From: an uncultured Sphaerochaeta sp.
GTDB lineage: Bacteria > Spirochaetota > Spirochaetia > Sphaerochaetales > Sphaerochaetaceae
Assembly: GCF_963676285.1 (NCBI RefSeq)
Contig: NZ_OY781063.1
Coordinates: 310,001 to 374,000, forward strand
Direction: 5' to 3'
Length of the DNA: 64,000 nt
Every line of letters starts with the position of its first letter. The first letter of the stretch is position 1. Position numbers and translations under genes: made by a program. A model generated the notes under the pieces. That model searched no databases, was not told where the DNA came from, and saw nothing but the letters and a program-made list of their open reading frames with translations. Of the stretch, positions 22,858 through 31,536 are shown piece by piece.

Positions 22858-23183
22858 TTGTGTTCCTGAAAAGCATCAAAATCGGTTTTACAGATTTGCT
22901 CTACGATTGATTGTGCAATGGACTCAAGAGTATCTCTTGATAGGTTGCTTGATACATTCAGACTCTCTTCATATTGTTCAACTTCATTTCTGGCGTCAGT
23001 CTCAGCTTGTTCCAGCTGTGCACGAAGATGTTCACGTTCTTCTTTGATAGAGGAACGCATGAGTTCATTTGCAGCACTTTGGGCGTCGGAAATAACATCT
23101 CTAGCGGTATGTTCGGCGTCTCGTATGATTTGTTGTGCTCTATCCTCAACGGATAATACATCGTTGATTATATCGCTACGCAC
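22854..23183 (-). CDS. V-type ATPase subunit G/H-like stalk protein
   Basis: This 109-residue protein is nearly all charged coiled-coil helix (AQQIIRDAEHTARDVI and following heptads) with a short C-terminal part. It is the first gene of the ATPase operon and is translationally coupled to the C gene. Architecture and position identify it as the stalk partner of subunit E. Names differ between annotations (G or H). Confidence 0.8.
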   Translation of the reverse strand: MRSDIINDVLSVEDRAQQIIRDAEHTARDVISDAQSAANELMRSSIKEEREHLRAQLEQAETDARNEVEQYEESLNVSSNLSRDTLESIAQSIVEQICKTDFDAFQEHK

Positions 23184-23221
23184 GGCTTCACTTCCTATTT
23201 TGAGTTATATAGATCTTTTTT

Positions 23222-23251
23222 TATAGTCTACCTTTTAGATAAACGTGTCAA
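23222..23251 (-). promoter_or_regulatory. Promoter of the V-ATPase operon
   Basis: On the minus strand a perfect TTGACA (23246-23251) is followed after 18 bases by ACTATA (23222-23227), with TATAAA offset by two. It lies in the gap between the usher-like gene and the first ATPase gene. Confidence 0.55.
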
Positions 23252-23257
23252 GCAAGC

Positions 23258-26200
23258 CTAGGGAGCTGCTGTGACAACCTGTTGAGCAGTCGGATCGGTT
23301 GCCTCGGAATCGACCATGGAATCAAACATATCCTCATCAAATGCATAATCATCTTCACTTACGAAACCATCTTGTTCGAAGGATTCAAACCCAAAATCAC
23401 TCTCATCAAATGGCGGGAAGATAATGGTCCAGAACGTCTCCTCATCCATACGGTCAATCACTTCAAGGGTAACTTGGGCGTCATACCCAGTAGCAAGCTC
23501 GGCGCCGAAAACATCCGTTTCCTCTTCAACCTGTACTCCAGTAAATGCGTCTTCTATAATGATTCGTTGCTCAAAGGCAGGGTCAGAAACCCAGAAATCC
23601 TCAAGCAACAAGACCCTCTCCAAGCCTAATTCCTCAGAAGACATATCGGGAACGACAAACCTCACGGCATACCACAAGTCATCCACCTGAAGATCAAAGA
23701 GGTATGTACCACTGGCAACTTCACTTAGGATGTAACGTCCTTCTTGGTCAGTGAAGAGGTAGAGTGAATCATTTCGGAGAAGTTCTTCTTCTCCTGCAGC
23801 ATTCTTCTTCACCTCATATACTGGTGATGAATACTGGATGTAGGGGGAACCATCGGTCATATAGAGAACTCCACTGACAGTAAAGGATGGCTCCACATCG
23901 AGTCGAGCAACAAAGGACTGTCTGCTTCGTGGACTTAATTCATATACGAATGAGGTACCGGTTGAATACTCACTTATCCCACTACTGAATACTACGATGC
24001 TGTTCGTGGTATTGGGAGAAACTGAGTTGTACAACGCACTTCCCAGTGGTCTGCTCAATGCAGAGGGGGAACTATCCAAGCTTCGTGCAATCGAGATGTC
24101 TGAATCTTTCAGGTCCCCGACCGGTTTTACCAACAGGAAGGACTCTCCGACTGCCTTTCCGATACCGAATGCTCCATCAGCATATGCAAGGGCGGTACTT
24201 GCCGTAAAGGTAGTGGTCATATCCTGATAGGAGTTGCTGATCTGCTGTCTTAATGAGAAGTTTGAAAGCTCCCCGCTATGGGCCCATGCAGCAACAATGG
24301 AGTGGTTCCTTGGATCTGCAAAGCGGAACCCGCTCAAGGAAAGATTGACACTATCGTTTCCGGTTGGTCTCCAGCTCATTCCTGCAGATGAAGATGCAGT
24401 CCCATCGAAGAACGGCGATCCAGAACGAACACTTGTGGAAGTGTTGGCGCTCAACTTTGGACTGAAGGTATAACTGCCTGAAATTTGGGCAGAAAGGGTT
24501 GGACTAAGAGGGGTGGTACTTGTTGCATTGGCGGTAACCGAGCCACTTAACGAGAATCCAGAGAATGGAGAGAACCCTGTTGCAAAGGAAGCACTCCAAC
24601 CTGGGGCCTGGTTTGTAGAATTATAGAGCAGATTCCCTGAGAGCGTATAACGAACGTTCTCAGTGAAACTCCCTGAATAGGAGAGTGAAAGCGTGGTATT
24701 TGTAGAATGGGGGCTTCCTGATGCCTTTGCAGGAATGGAATGGTTAAGTGTTCCGCTAATCGTTCCAAACCCACTATCCTGAGGACCGCTGTAACGATGA
24801 CTCAAACTTGCAGAGAAAGATGGAGTTAGTTTTGACGCATCCAGACCAAGGGATAGTTGCAACTGCGATGTGCCGACCATGGTTGCATACACTCCATTGA
24901 ACATACCACTGAAAACACCTGGACTGAAGGCAAGTTCACTGGTGAAGGTGAATACATCCGTCAACCCTGTCTGTTGGTAATAGGTGGCAGTGAAGGCATC
25001 AAGGTGGTAGGACAGATACTGGTCATCAAACCAAGGGATGCTGAGAGCAGATGTTGCACTGGTGGATTTCTGTCTGGGTACACTAAAGCCAAAGCCATAG
25101 AGGCTGTCGCCCTTACCAAGCAGACGATAGTCATACCCCATGTCGACATACTCCACTCTCTCATCCTCCGGATGACTATCGGGGATGATGGTTATCTTTA
25201 TCTGGTTGGCTCCCTGGGTAAACACAAAGTCCCTGAGCCTATACGTACCTGCCTGGAATGATCGCTTGAACACCTCTTCCCCGTTGATGGTGATTTTCAC
25301 CTCAGAGGGCTCAACCAGAACGATGCGATATTCGAACTGATTGCCCTTGGCTCTCTCGGTTCCGTAGGCATAATTCTTCTCAAAGGTAAATCCTACATTG
25401 GTAAAAGAACCAAGATTTTTATTGCTTAGGTTTGTACCCACATGACCAAAACTCAGACGATGACTCGACTCAACAAAGTCATAGAAGCCGTTCCAAGTCC
25501 CAGGATTGAAGTATGGTTGCATGGAAGAGAGAGAGAAATAGACATTGAGGCCTATACCCAGTGTCGAGATTCTATTGGAAACAGAGAGAGAGAGTAGCTT
25601 CTGGTTGATTGCTGAGAAATCAGCATCATAGTCAAGCATCCCATAGAGGCTGAGAGAGCTGGCAACTGCGAATTTTGCTGGCTCAAGCACGATTGCCCCA
25701 CTGATGCCGTACTGCTCTCTCCTGTTGATGGAACGAGAAGTAATGCTAATTGTCCTCTCAGGCATATCTTCCAAGCTGAATTGGAGGTACACGGCAAACT
25801 CTGCTGCGTCGTAGCGAGCCTCAACATTGCGACTTCGCAACTCTTCAAGGGAGATATAGGCAAGTCCATCACCAAAGAGGCGTTGGTTTGCTGCATCGGT
25901 TATATAGGGCCCAATATACTGCGACAACTCATTGGCATTCAGCAATCTCTGCTCGCCAATAAATTCAACCTCAATATCGCCAATAAGTTCATTGTTGACA
26001 TAGAGTCCAAGATAGTAGAATCCATCATCATACTGGATGACGGCATCTTCCCCTACAATAAAGAAATCTGCAAAGAAATCATCAGTATACTCCTCCTCTT
26101 CGAATGATCCACCGTAGAAAAGGTCCCACTCTTCCTCAGTCAGCACCATTGGTTCAAACATAAAGGGAGGATCAGGCACGACTGGACTTACGGAAGCCTC

Positions 26201-26578
26201 TCTCGTAAATGAGGGGACAGAGGGAATCTTGATGAATGCAGATCTCCAACCAAAACCAGGAAAATGAGGGAATGAGAGTAAGTGCCTCGCTGGAGGCAAC
26301 TCCCGCAGGGGCGTCTTAGGCACAGCTTGGACCTTCTCCCTTTCAACGACCTCTGGGGAAGAAGGCTCCTCTCTCGTTTCCTTGTCTTGTTCTTCAGATT
26401 CTGAGGGAGCGACAACCACAGATGGCTCAGGAGCAGAAGGCTCTACCCTGATAAGTGAGGGAGTATCTTCTGATATTGGTTGATGAAAACACGTCCAAAG
26501 GAATGCCGAGAGAAAGAGGGTTACAAGCACAAGCATAATAATCAGTAATACTGCGTGTGCGAACCCTCTTGCTTTCAT
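23258..26578 (-). CDS. Usher-like outer-membrane beta-barrel protein
   Basis: The 1,106-residue protein begins with a hydrophobic segment (about 8-30), then a proline-, serine- and glutamate-rich linker to about residue 150. Next comes an N-terminal domain with FYYLGLYVNNELIGDIEVEF and ISLEELRSRNV, resembling the usher N-terminal domain. A long serine/glycine-rich series of amphipathic strands forms a barrel. An embedded segment, VKITINGEEVFKRSFQAGTY with RLRDF, matches the usher pattern where a plug or strand precedes the barrel. The C-terminal part has a carboxypeptidase-regulatory-like fold and an acidic tail. The gene lies downstream of a pilus-chaperone-like gene, which supports a chaperone-usher assembly role. 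No pilin gene is visible. An adhesin or secretion barrel is the alternative. Confidence 0.65.
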   Translation of the reverse strand: MKARGFAHAVLLIIMLVLVTLFLSAFLWTCFHQPISEDTPSLIRVEPSAPEPSVVVAPSESEEQDKETREEPSSPEVVEREKVQAVPKTPLRELPPARHLLSFPHFPGFGWRSAFIKIPSVPSFTREASVSPVVPDPPFMFEPMVLTEEEWDLFYGGSFEEEEYTDDFFADFFIVGEDAVIQYDDGFYYLGLYVNNELIGDIEVEFIGEQRLLNANELSQYIGPYITDAANQRLFGDGLAYISLEELRSRNVEARYDAAEFAVYLQFSLEDMPERTISITSRSINRREQYGISGAIVLEPAKFAVASSLSLYGMLDYDADFSAINQKLLSLSVSNRISTLGIGLNVYFSLSSMQPYFNPGTWNGFYDFVESSHRLSFGHVGTNLSNKNLGSFTNVGFTFEKNYAYGTERAKGNQFEYRIVLVEPSEVKITINGEEVFKRSFQAGTYRLRDFVFTQGANQIKITIIPDSHPEDERVEYVDMGYDYRLLGKGDSLYGFGFSVPRQKSTSATSALSIPWFDDQYLSYHLDAFTATYYQQTGLTDVFTFTSELAFSPGVFSGMFNGVYATMVGTSQLQLSLGLDASKLTPSFSASLSHRYSGPQDSGFGTISGTLNHSIPAKASGSPHSTNTTLSLSYSGSFTENVRYTLSGNLLYNSTNQAPGWSASFATGFSPFSGFSLSGSVTANATSTTPLSPTLSAQISGSYTFSPKLSANTSTSVRSGSPFFDGTASSSAGMSWRPTGNDSVNLSLSGFRFADPRNHSIVAAWAHSGELSNFSLRQQISNSYQDMTTTFTASTALAYADGAFGIGKAVGESFLLVKPVGDLKDSDISIARSLDSSPSALSRPLGSALYNSVSPNTTNSIVVFSSGISEYSTGTSFVYELSPRSRQSFVARLDVEPSFTVSGVLYMTDGSPYIQYSSPVYEVKKNAAGEEELLRNDSLYLFTDQEGRYILSEVASGTYLFDLQVDDLWYAVRFVVPDMSSEELGLERVLLLEDFWVSDPAFEQRIIIEDAFTGVQVEEETDVFGAELATGYDAQVTLEVIDRMDEETFWTIIFPPFDESDFGFESFEQDGFVSEDDYAFDEDMFDSMVDSEATDPTAQQVVTAAP

Positions 26579-26617
26579 GCGGAAAACCTTTTTGGAATGA
26601 GGAGTAAAAGACTCCTC

Positions 26618-27382
26618 TTAATTCGAGTATTTGATCGTGGCTTGGTAGGTAACTCCAGGATCACGGGAGAGACCTTCAGGCCAAGGTATTTTCTTCGTCA
26701 CCGATTTCTTGGCTAGAATATTCATGCCATCGATACCTTCCAGTGCTTCCGCTCCTTGCAACACTACTGCATTACCCTTGCTGTCCTTGACTTCCAACAC
26801 TGCAGAAATCAACAACTGGTGGACTGTCCCAAGATTGGCGAGGGTTACTGACAATGCAGGAGACCCATCTTCAAAAGTTGAGGGAGTTACAGCTCTCACC
26901 CCTACATTCTCAACAACTCTTGAAGGCAATACATACAAGCTTGTCGTATAGATATAAAGGAAGTTGAACATTCCTTTGTCAGAGCTGTTCTTTCCTTGGG
27001 AATATGGAATCTGCTCTGCCTTTAGACGAAAGGAGAGTTCATTGGTTACTGTCCTGGGACCACGATATTGTACACGTACCACCCAACTGCTCTGAGGAGG
27101 GACTACCAATTTATTCGGAACAATAGAGAAATAGGCATCTGCAGGTTTGTTTATCTCATTACCCTGTGCATCCTGATCACGAATAAGTGCCGATAGACTG
27201 ATGGCAATCGAGTCGTTGCTATCGTTAACAATGGTGTAGGTCTTTGTACTCTCAGCTCCCGTTGGTTGGAACGATTGTTCAAGTGGGGAGAACTGATAAG
27301 CAAACACTGATGAAAGCAACAAGCAAGAAAACAGGAGAAAAACTATCGTGCGTTTTGTTTTCTTATTCTGAATTTGGTTCAT
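26618..27382 (-). CDS. PapD-like periplasmic pilus chaperone
   Basis: The 254-residue protein has a signal peptide (positive start, hydrophobic 11-26, cleavage near SVFA) and an immunoglobulin-like fold. Family features are FSIVPNKLVVPPQSSWVVRVQYRG, the G1-strand region that donates to subunits, and a FRLKAEQIPY stretch. Chaperones of this type fold and cap pilin subunits before delivery to an usher. The usher-like gene follows 39 bases downstream. The gene upstream is a transposase on the same strand, so any pilin gene once located there may have been displaced. Confidence 0.8.
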   Translation of the reverse strand: MNQIQNKKTKRTIVFLLFSCLLLSSVFAYQFSPLEQSFQPTGAESTKTYTIVNDSNDSIAISLSALIRDQDAQGNEINKPADAYFSIVPNKLVVPPQSSWVVRVQYRGPRTVTNELSFRLKAEQIPYSQGKNSSDKGMFNFLYIYTTSLYVLPSRVVENVGVRAVTPSTFEDGSPALSVTLANLGTVHQLLISAVLEVKDSKGNAVVLQGAEALEGIDGMNILAKKSVTKKIPWPEGLSRDPGVTYQATIKYSN

Positions 27383-27594
27383 ATTTCACTCTCTTGAGCA
27401 AATTTCAAAATGCTAAGCAATACGTATGAATATACACGGAATTATGCATAACCATTCATATCAGGTGGCACGACAGTCAACCAGATGATTTTCTCTCCAG
27501 GATGACGGAGAGAATCACCCCCAAGGCAAGTCGATAGACGCACCAACGCATCCCTTCTTCGTTGGAGGGGTGTCTTCAATTCCTTTGATTGTGG

Positions 27595-28761
27595 CTAGGA
27601 TACCCTCTGTGCCTTGTGTTGCTCATACAGGATCAGCACATTCCGCACCTTCTTCATGGTGGTGAGGAGAATGGCCAGAGCGATCTCATACCGGGCGTGG
27701 GCTCCCCGCTTGTAGATGATGTCGGGAAGGAACCCGTCCTTGAGCTCGCCGTTGGTCCTCTCCACGGTGGTCCTGGCGGCATACCGCCTCTGGGAAGCGG
27801 GGTCCAGGGGGTCGGCGACCACCCCCTTGTAGGCCCTGCGGTCGATGATCGCCTTCCTTCCTATCATGTCGACATAGTCGTTGATCACAGGGCTGATGTA
27901 CCCCTTGTCGAGCAGTACATACAAGAAATCGGTGGTCTTCCTTGCCTTTTTCATGAGGGGGACTGCGACCTTGCTGTCATGGACCGAGGCCCCGGTCACC
28001 GCGAAGCTCACGGGCACCCCGTAATCATCAGTGGCAAGATGGGCCTTGTAGCCGATGAACCATTGTTTCTTCCCCTTGGAATTCTGTTTCGCGGTAATGG
28101 AACAGCGCATTTCCAGTCTTTCCATCGACTCCCCGAAGGATTCCTGCAGATAGGCAATCCGTTCTTGCTCCAGCCTGGCCTGACGCTCACGATACTGTTG
28201 TTCCTCCAGCGATCCCTTCGCCTTGCGTCCTCTCTTCTCGTTGGCCTTGGCTTCCGGTGCCCTGGTCTTGATGGGCTTCTCCCGTGCCCCGATGGTGGTG
28301 CTGTCTATGCTCAGGTGTCCGATTGCCAGCCTGTCCATTGATGATGTATACGCCTGTATCACCCGTTCATGGAGGAGTGAGGGGTCGACGATCCTCTCCA
28401 CTTCCCTGGAAAGCCTGCTCACACTCGCCTCACTGGGTACCCTGTTGATTCCAAGCATGTCCTTCAGGTTCCCGTTCTCACGCAGGAGCGACAGTGTTCC
28501 CTTCACCGTCCTTACCTGGTGGTGAAGCTTGAGCAGCATGATGCCCAGTATCGGCAGCAGGTCGTAGCCGAGCCTTCCCCTGCGGTGGCTTCTGTGCAAC
28601 CTGTGCAATTCATCGGGGGTGAGCAGGGACTGCACCCCCTGATAGTATTGCAGGAACTCAAGCTCCCTCTCTGAGGGTTCCCGGAACAGGCAGGGTGAAA
28701 AGTCTTCATGGGAGAACAACAGGGATTGCAGAACTAGTGGGGTTGGTGTAGTATGGTGCAT
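27595..28761 (-). CDS. IS5/IS1182-like DDE transposase
   Basis: The 388-residue protein has an N-terminal DUF772-like helical domain (about 40-130) and an RNase H-like catalytic domain. The first aspartate is in GHLSIDSTTIGARE, the second in VLLDKGYIS, and the glutamate in TTVERTNGELKDG, spaced as in IS5 and IS1182 groups. The start at 28761 follows an AGAGG site. The frame is open throughout and may be functional. I could not find convincing terminal inverted repeats or a target duplication, so the element's ends are unknown and the copy may be incomplete. It sits directly upstream of the pilus-chaperone gene. Confidence 0.85.
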   Translation of the reverse strand: MHHTTPTPLVLQSLLFSHEDFSPCLFREPSERELEFLQYYQGVQSLLTPDELHRLHRSHRRGRLGYDLLPILGIMLLKLHHQVRTVKGTLSLLRENGNLKDMLGINRVPSEASVSRLSREVERIVDPSLLHERVIQAYTSSMDRLAIGHLSIDSTTIGAREKPIKTRAPEAKANEKRGRKAKGSLEEQQYRERQARLEQERIAYLQESFGESMERLEMRCSITAKQNSKGKKQWFIGYKAHLATDDYGVPVSFAVTGASVHDSKVAVPLMKKARKTTDFLYVLLDKGYISPVINDYVDMIGRKAIIDRRAYKGVVADPLDPASQRRYAARTTVERTNGELKDGFLPDIIYKRGAHARYEIALAILLTTMKKVRNVLILYEQHKAQRVS

Positions 28762-28842
28762 AAGAAGGACCTCTTTTGTTTGTTTTTTGTGGTAATTAAA
28801 CAATAACAAAAAATGGTCCTTTTTTCTATATCCAACAAGCAA

Positions 28843-29041
28843 ATATTAATGAATTCAAGGAAGATTCCTGTCAGTCACATGGGCCAGCAGCAGATATGGG
28901 GTATGTGAGTGATGGTTTTGTATACTTATGCATTACTAGGTTCCTGAAAACCCATTTTGCAATTGGCTCTCTTATCATAACATTGAATGAATTCTCTGTA
29001 AGTGTACGCTATGAAAACTGATTCTTCAAGTCATCATGTCG
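28843..29041. other. Gap between IS5-like transposase and TetR gene
   Basis: About 200 bases with no gene. It should contain the right end of the IS5-like element, but no clear inverted repeat could be placed. Confidence 0.4.
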
Positions 29042-29611
29042 TTATCGTGATGAAGCCATCCGTTTTAGTGCAGAATCAAAGGTTCCTTTAAGCATTGGTA
29101 TAAATTGTAGCACAATTTCGTCAATTTCCCCAGGGAGTCCCGCTTGCACCCAATCGAGCAATGACCCGACAAATGCATGCTTGTAGAAATCAATAAGGAA
29201 TGCAAGGTCTTCCTCGCTTGCTCCAAATTCCTTGGCGCGGTCAGAGAGGGTACCTTGAAGTAGTTTTGCCATCTCACGACAGAGATACCGATCAAGCAAC
29301 TCCCTGCCAAGACTGTGGTAGATGTTCATGATCATCATCTTGTTTTCCACAAGATAGGTGCACATACTCCTAACTGCAGACTCACCATCATCCCTTGTAT
29401 GAATACTGGGATACCGACGGGCAAACTCTTGCCCTTCATTGATAAACATCCAATCAAGCAAATCGTAGATATCTCTGAAGTGGTAATAAAATGTCTGACG
29501 GTTCACACCACAACGATTCACGATTTCCTTAACGGTAATCTTGTTCAGGGTATGATCAGCCATCAATTGCTTTAAGGATTGGGCCAGTGCCAACTTAGTC
29601 ATCTGCGCCAT
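29042..29611 (-). CDS. TetR-family transcriptional regulator
   Basis: The 189-residue protein has an N-terminal helix-turn-helix at about 8-53 (KITVKEIVNRCGVNRQTFYYHF), and a helical ligand domain of the type found in DhaS-like regulators. It is probably a repressor, but no adjacent same-strand target remains: a transposase lies on one side and a divergent tRNA on the other. A 12-base palindrome at 29644-29655 just upstream could be its own operator. The ligand is unknown. Confidence 0.85.
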   Translation of the reverse strand: MAQMTKLALAQSLKQLMADHTLNKITVKEIVNRCGVNRQTFYYHFRDIYDLLDWMFINEGQEFARRYPSIHTRDDGESAVRSMCTYLVENKMMIMNIYHSLGRELLDRYLCREMAKLLQGTLSDRAKEFGASEEDLAFLIDFYKHAFVGSLLDWVQAGLPGEIDEIVLQFIPMLKGTFDSALKRMASSR

Positions 29612-29643
29612 GGGTACTCCTTTCCTGCCTCTTCGCGTATATA

Positions 29644-29655
29644 ATTGTACACAAT
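29644..29655. promoter_or_regulatory. Candidate TetR operator
   Basis: ATTGT-AC-ACAAT is a perfect inverted repeat about 33 bases before the TetR start, next to a minus-strand TATATA that can serve as -10 box. Binding here would give autoregulation, a common habit of the family. Confidence 0.4.
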
Positions 29656-29729
29656 CACGACGAAGTATTAATAAATATTATCAATCATCTTACCGCAAAA
29701 ATCTTTCTTTGACTACTAGCAATGTTTTA

Positions 29730-29758
29730 TTGACACAAGAAACCTTTCATGGTAATGT
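29730..29758 (+). promoter_or_regulatory. Promoter of tRNA-Pro
   Basis: A perfect TTGACA (29730-29735), a 17-base spacer and TAATGT (29753-29758) lie about 28 bases before the tRNA. Confidence 0.65.
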
Positions 29759-29786
29759 TCCTTCCTGTCGGGTAACCGATACTGTT

Positions 29787-29860
29787 CGGGCTGTAGCGCA
29801 GGGGTTTAGCGTACATGTCTGGGGGACATGGGGTCGGCGGTTCAAATCCGCCCAGCCCGA
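29787..29860 (+). tRNA. tRNA-Pro (anticodon GGG)
   Basis: The 74 bases fold as a complete tRNA. The acceptor is CGGGCTG/CAGCCCG with discriminator A, and the D arm GCGC/GCGT. The anticodon arm CATGT/ACATG has loop CTGGGGG, so the anticodon is GGG and G37 is present as usual for tRNA-Pro. The T arm is GGCGG/CCGCC with loop TTCAAAT. CCA is not encoded. It has its own promoter and terminator, so it is a single-gene unit. Confidence 0.93.
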
Positions 29861-29871
29861 TATAGTTTATT

Positions 29872-29908
29872 ATCCTGTAAGAATTAATTTCTTGCAGGAT
29901 TTTTTTTG
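29872..29908 (+). terminator. Terminator of tRNA-Pro
   Basis: A 12-base-pair hairpin ATCCTGTAAGAA/TTCTTGCAGGAT (one G-T pair) with a five-base loop is followed by eight Ts. This is a textbook intrinsic terminator 11 bases after the tRNA. Confidence 0.85.
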
Positions 29909-29941
29909 GACTCAATACAGAATTCTCTTCTATGATTCCCG

Positions 29942-31267
29942 TCAAGCCCCCTGATTAAGGAATTTGAATACCCCTAATTCATTTATAGTCATAGAATTGG
30001 TGATCTCTATCATTTCCTCAAATCCTTTGCAGGATTGACGGATTTGGTTGTATCGGCCAAGGATTGGCAAGTGTTTCCGGGCATGATAGGCAGCAACCTC
30101 CTGCCGTTCCTGCTCGTCTTCTACCGTAAAAAGGGTCCCATTCTTCAACATCGAATACATCATGACCACCATCTTTCTTGCGATTGCAACAGCTGCTTTT
30201 CGTCCGCCCATTCGCAGTCTCAGCTCATTGAACTTGCGTTTCAGTGGGAAATCGAAATGGGTCTTGGTCATTGCGAACACGGATTCAATCAGGTATTCCC
30301 GTAAAGCAGCTTGACCTTCTTTTGTTATCTTTCGTGCAGCATCCTTCTGACCTGATTGGTATACCCTTGGGACCAACCCACAATACGCTGCGAGTTGCTT
30401 TGCATTACAGAACCTGTCAACATCCCCAACAAATGCAATGAACGTCGCAATTGTTTTCAGCCCCACTCCCGGGATTGATCCAAGTAACGTTGCTGTACGG
30501 TCATCCTGTTTGACTATCCTTGCAAACTGTTTCTCCCCGGATTCCTGTAATTCTTCTAGTAGTGAGAGTTCCTTGGAAAGATCCTTTGCGATTCGCTTGG
30601 GGAATGCATATGCTCTGTCAGTGCCAAAACACGACTCTATCGCAGCTTCCCTACCAAGCTTGCTGTGCAGGTTGTTCATTTTCCCCGCCTCAGGGAACCC
30701 ATTGTCAAAAAACAAGGCATGCAACCTGTTTACCATTTGCTTATGCACATCATCCAGTTTCCTGTAGTGGGAGACTACATCCCTGTTCGCCATCTCGCGG
30801 TCACTGGGGATGCTTACAAGTTGGAGTTCAGCAATCGGTGTCCTGAGAATGAGCCTCGCGAGAAACAATGAATCTTCCCTGTCTGTTTTCTTTTTCGTTT
30901 CATTGATGTGGGTGGTATGTGGGTTGATTACACATGCCACTACTCCGGATTTCCTGTTCATGGCTCGGGCGATGTTGAATGTTCCCGTGGAAGCTTCCAT
31001 CAGCACCAGATCCCCTGGCTGCAGCATCTCGTAAAGCTTGTCCCGTTTCGCAGACCTCAATGAGAATTTCTCGTGTAGGATGACCTTGCCTTGTAGGTCC
31101 ATGATGCAAGCCCAACAATTCTGCTTGCTCAGGTCCACTCCCACAAACCGTTTCACTCCATCCTTATGCTTTGCTTTCGAAATCTCACTGGTTCTAATGC
31201 CTACCGGCGTACAATACCATTGGTACCCGCTGCTTGAAGAGTAGTCGTTAACCTTGTTCTCTTCCAT
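29942..31267 (-). CDS. IS110-family DEDD transposase/recombinase
   Basis: The 441-residue protein has the RuvC-like N-terminal domain with VGVDLSKQN (first acidic residue), a later glutamate in MEASTG and the DREDSLFLA motif. Its C-terminal Tnp domain carries IPGVGLKTIATFIAFVGDVD and the following YCGLVPRVYQSG. Known members recombine DNA guided by a bridge RNA encoded in the element's own non-coding end. The start has AGGAGGGG three bases ahead. The frame is intact, so the protein may be active. The long non-coding region lies upstream of the gene, which fits the IS110 group over the IS1111 group, although the inverted repeats resemble the latter. Confidence 0.92.
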   Translation of the reverse strand: MEENKVNDYSSSSGYQWYCTPVGIRTSEISKAKHKDGVKRFVGVDLSKQNCWACIMDLQGKVILHEKFSLRSAKRDKLYEMLQPGDLVLMEASTGTFNIARAMNRKSGVVACVINPHTTHINETKKKTDREDSLFLARLILRTPIAELQLVSIPSDREMANRDVVSHYRKLDDVHKQMVNRLHALFFDNGFPEAGKMNNLHSKLGREAAIESCFGTDRAYAFPKRIAKDLSKELSLLEELQESGEKQFARIVKQDDRTATLLGSIPGVGLKTIATFIAFVGDVDRFCNAKQLAAYCGLVPRVYQSGQKDAARKITKEGQAALREYLIESVFAMTKTHFDFPLKRKFNELRLRMGGRKAAVAIARKMVVMMYSMLKNGTLFTVEDEQERQEVAAYHARKHLPILGRYNQIRQSCKGFEEMIEITNSMTINELGVFKFLNQGA

Positions 31268-31289
31268 AACCCCTCCTAGTGTAGTAGAA

Positions 31290-31500
31290 TTGGGGCCAGA
31301 TGGCGGTCATTCGATGATCAGTCATGCTTCTAACCGGGATGACGCTGTAAGTCGATAGAGAGCATACGGCGTCTCCCATTTTGATGTTCGACGGCCGGTG
31401 TGTGGTTCGATAAACTAGACCAAGGATATAATTCTGCTATTCCTAAGACAATACCACCGTAACCGCCGGCCCTCTGTCCCCGTCAGAACAGAGTACATCA
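31290..31500 (-). ncRNA. Candidate IS110 bridge RNA
   Basis: On the minus strand, upstream of the transposase, three structured parts occur in order. First is a 5' hairpin, CTCTGT/ACAGAG with a ten-base loop (31472-31493). Second is a large loop closed by GGCCGG/CCGGCC (31393-31398 with 31466-31471) and an inner GTGGT/ACCAC. Third is a smaller loop closed by GACGC/GCGTC (31341-31345 with 31369-31373). This hairpin, target-type loop and donor-type loop order is that described for IS110 bridge RNAs. The ends are estimates and the guide segments are not proven. Confidence 0.55.
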
Positions 31501-31536
31501 AATAACTGCTTTCTGGTATCTTATACGGGAATCATA

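Larger units (their letters stand above)
29931..31536 (-). mobile_element. IS110-family insertion sequence
   Basis: The element holds one DEDD transposase gene and a structured non-coding left end of about 260 bases. The 12-base sequence ACGGGAATCATA occurs at both sides in inverted orientation, reading outward: at 31525-31536 on the plus strand and at 29931-29942 on the minus strand, where it touches the transposase stop codon. I take these as subterminal inverted repeats, so the span given is a minimum. No target duplication was found, as expected for the family. It lies about 25 bases past the tRNA-Pro terminator. Confidence 0.75.

Noticed and set aside
27589..28341. Plus-strand open frame of 250 codons
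   Set aside because: It is the shadow of the IS5/IS1182-like transposase and is rich in the residues expected from an antisense GC-rich reading.
27541..28850. Terminal inverted repeats for the IS5/IS1182-like element (TTTGATTGT near 27584 against ATTTGCTTGT near 28844)
   Set aside because: The match is short and gapped, and no target duplication flanks it, so no ends are claimed.
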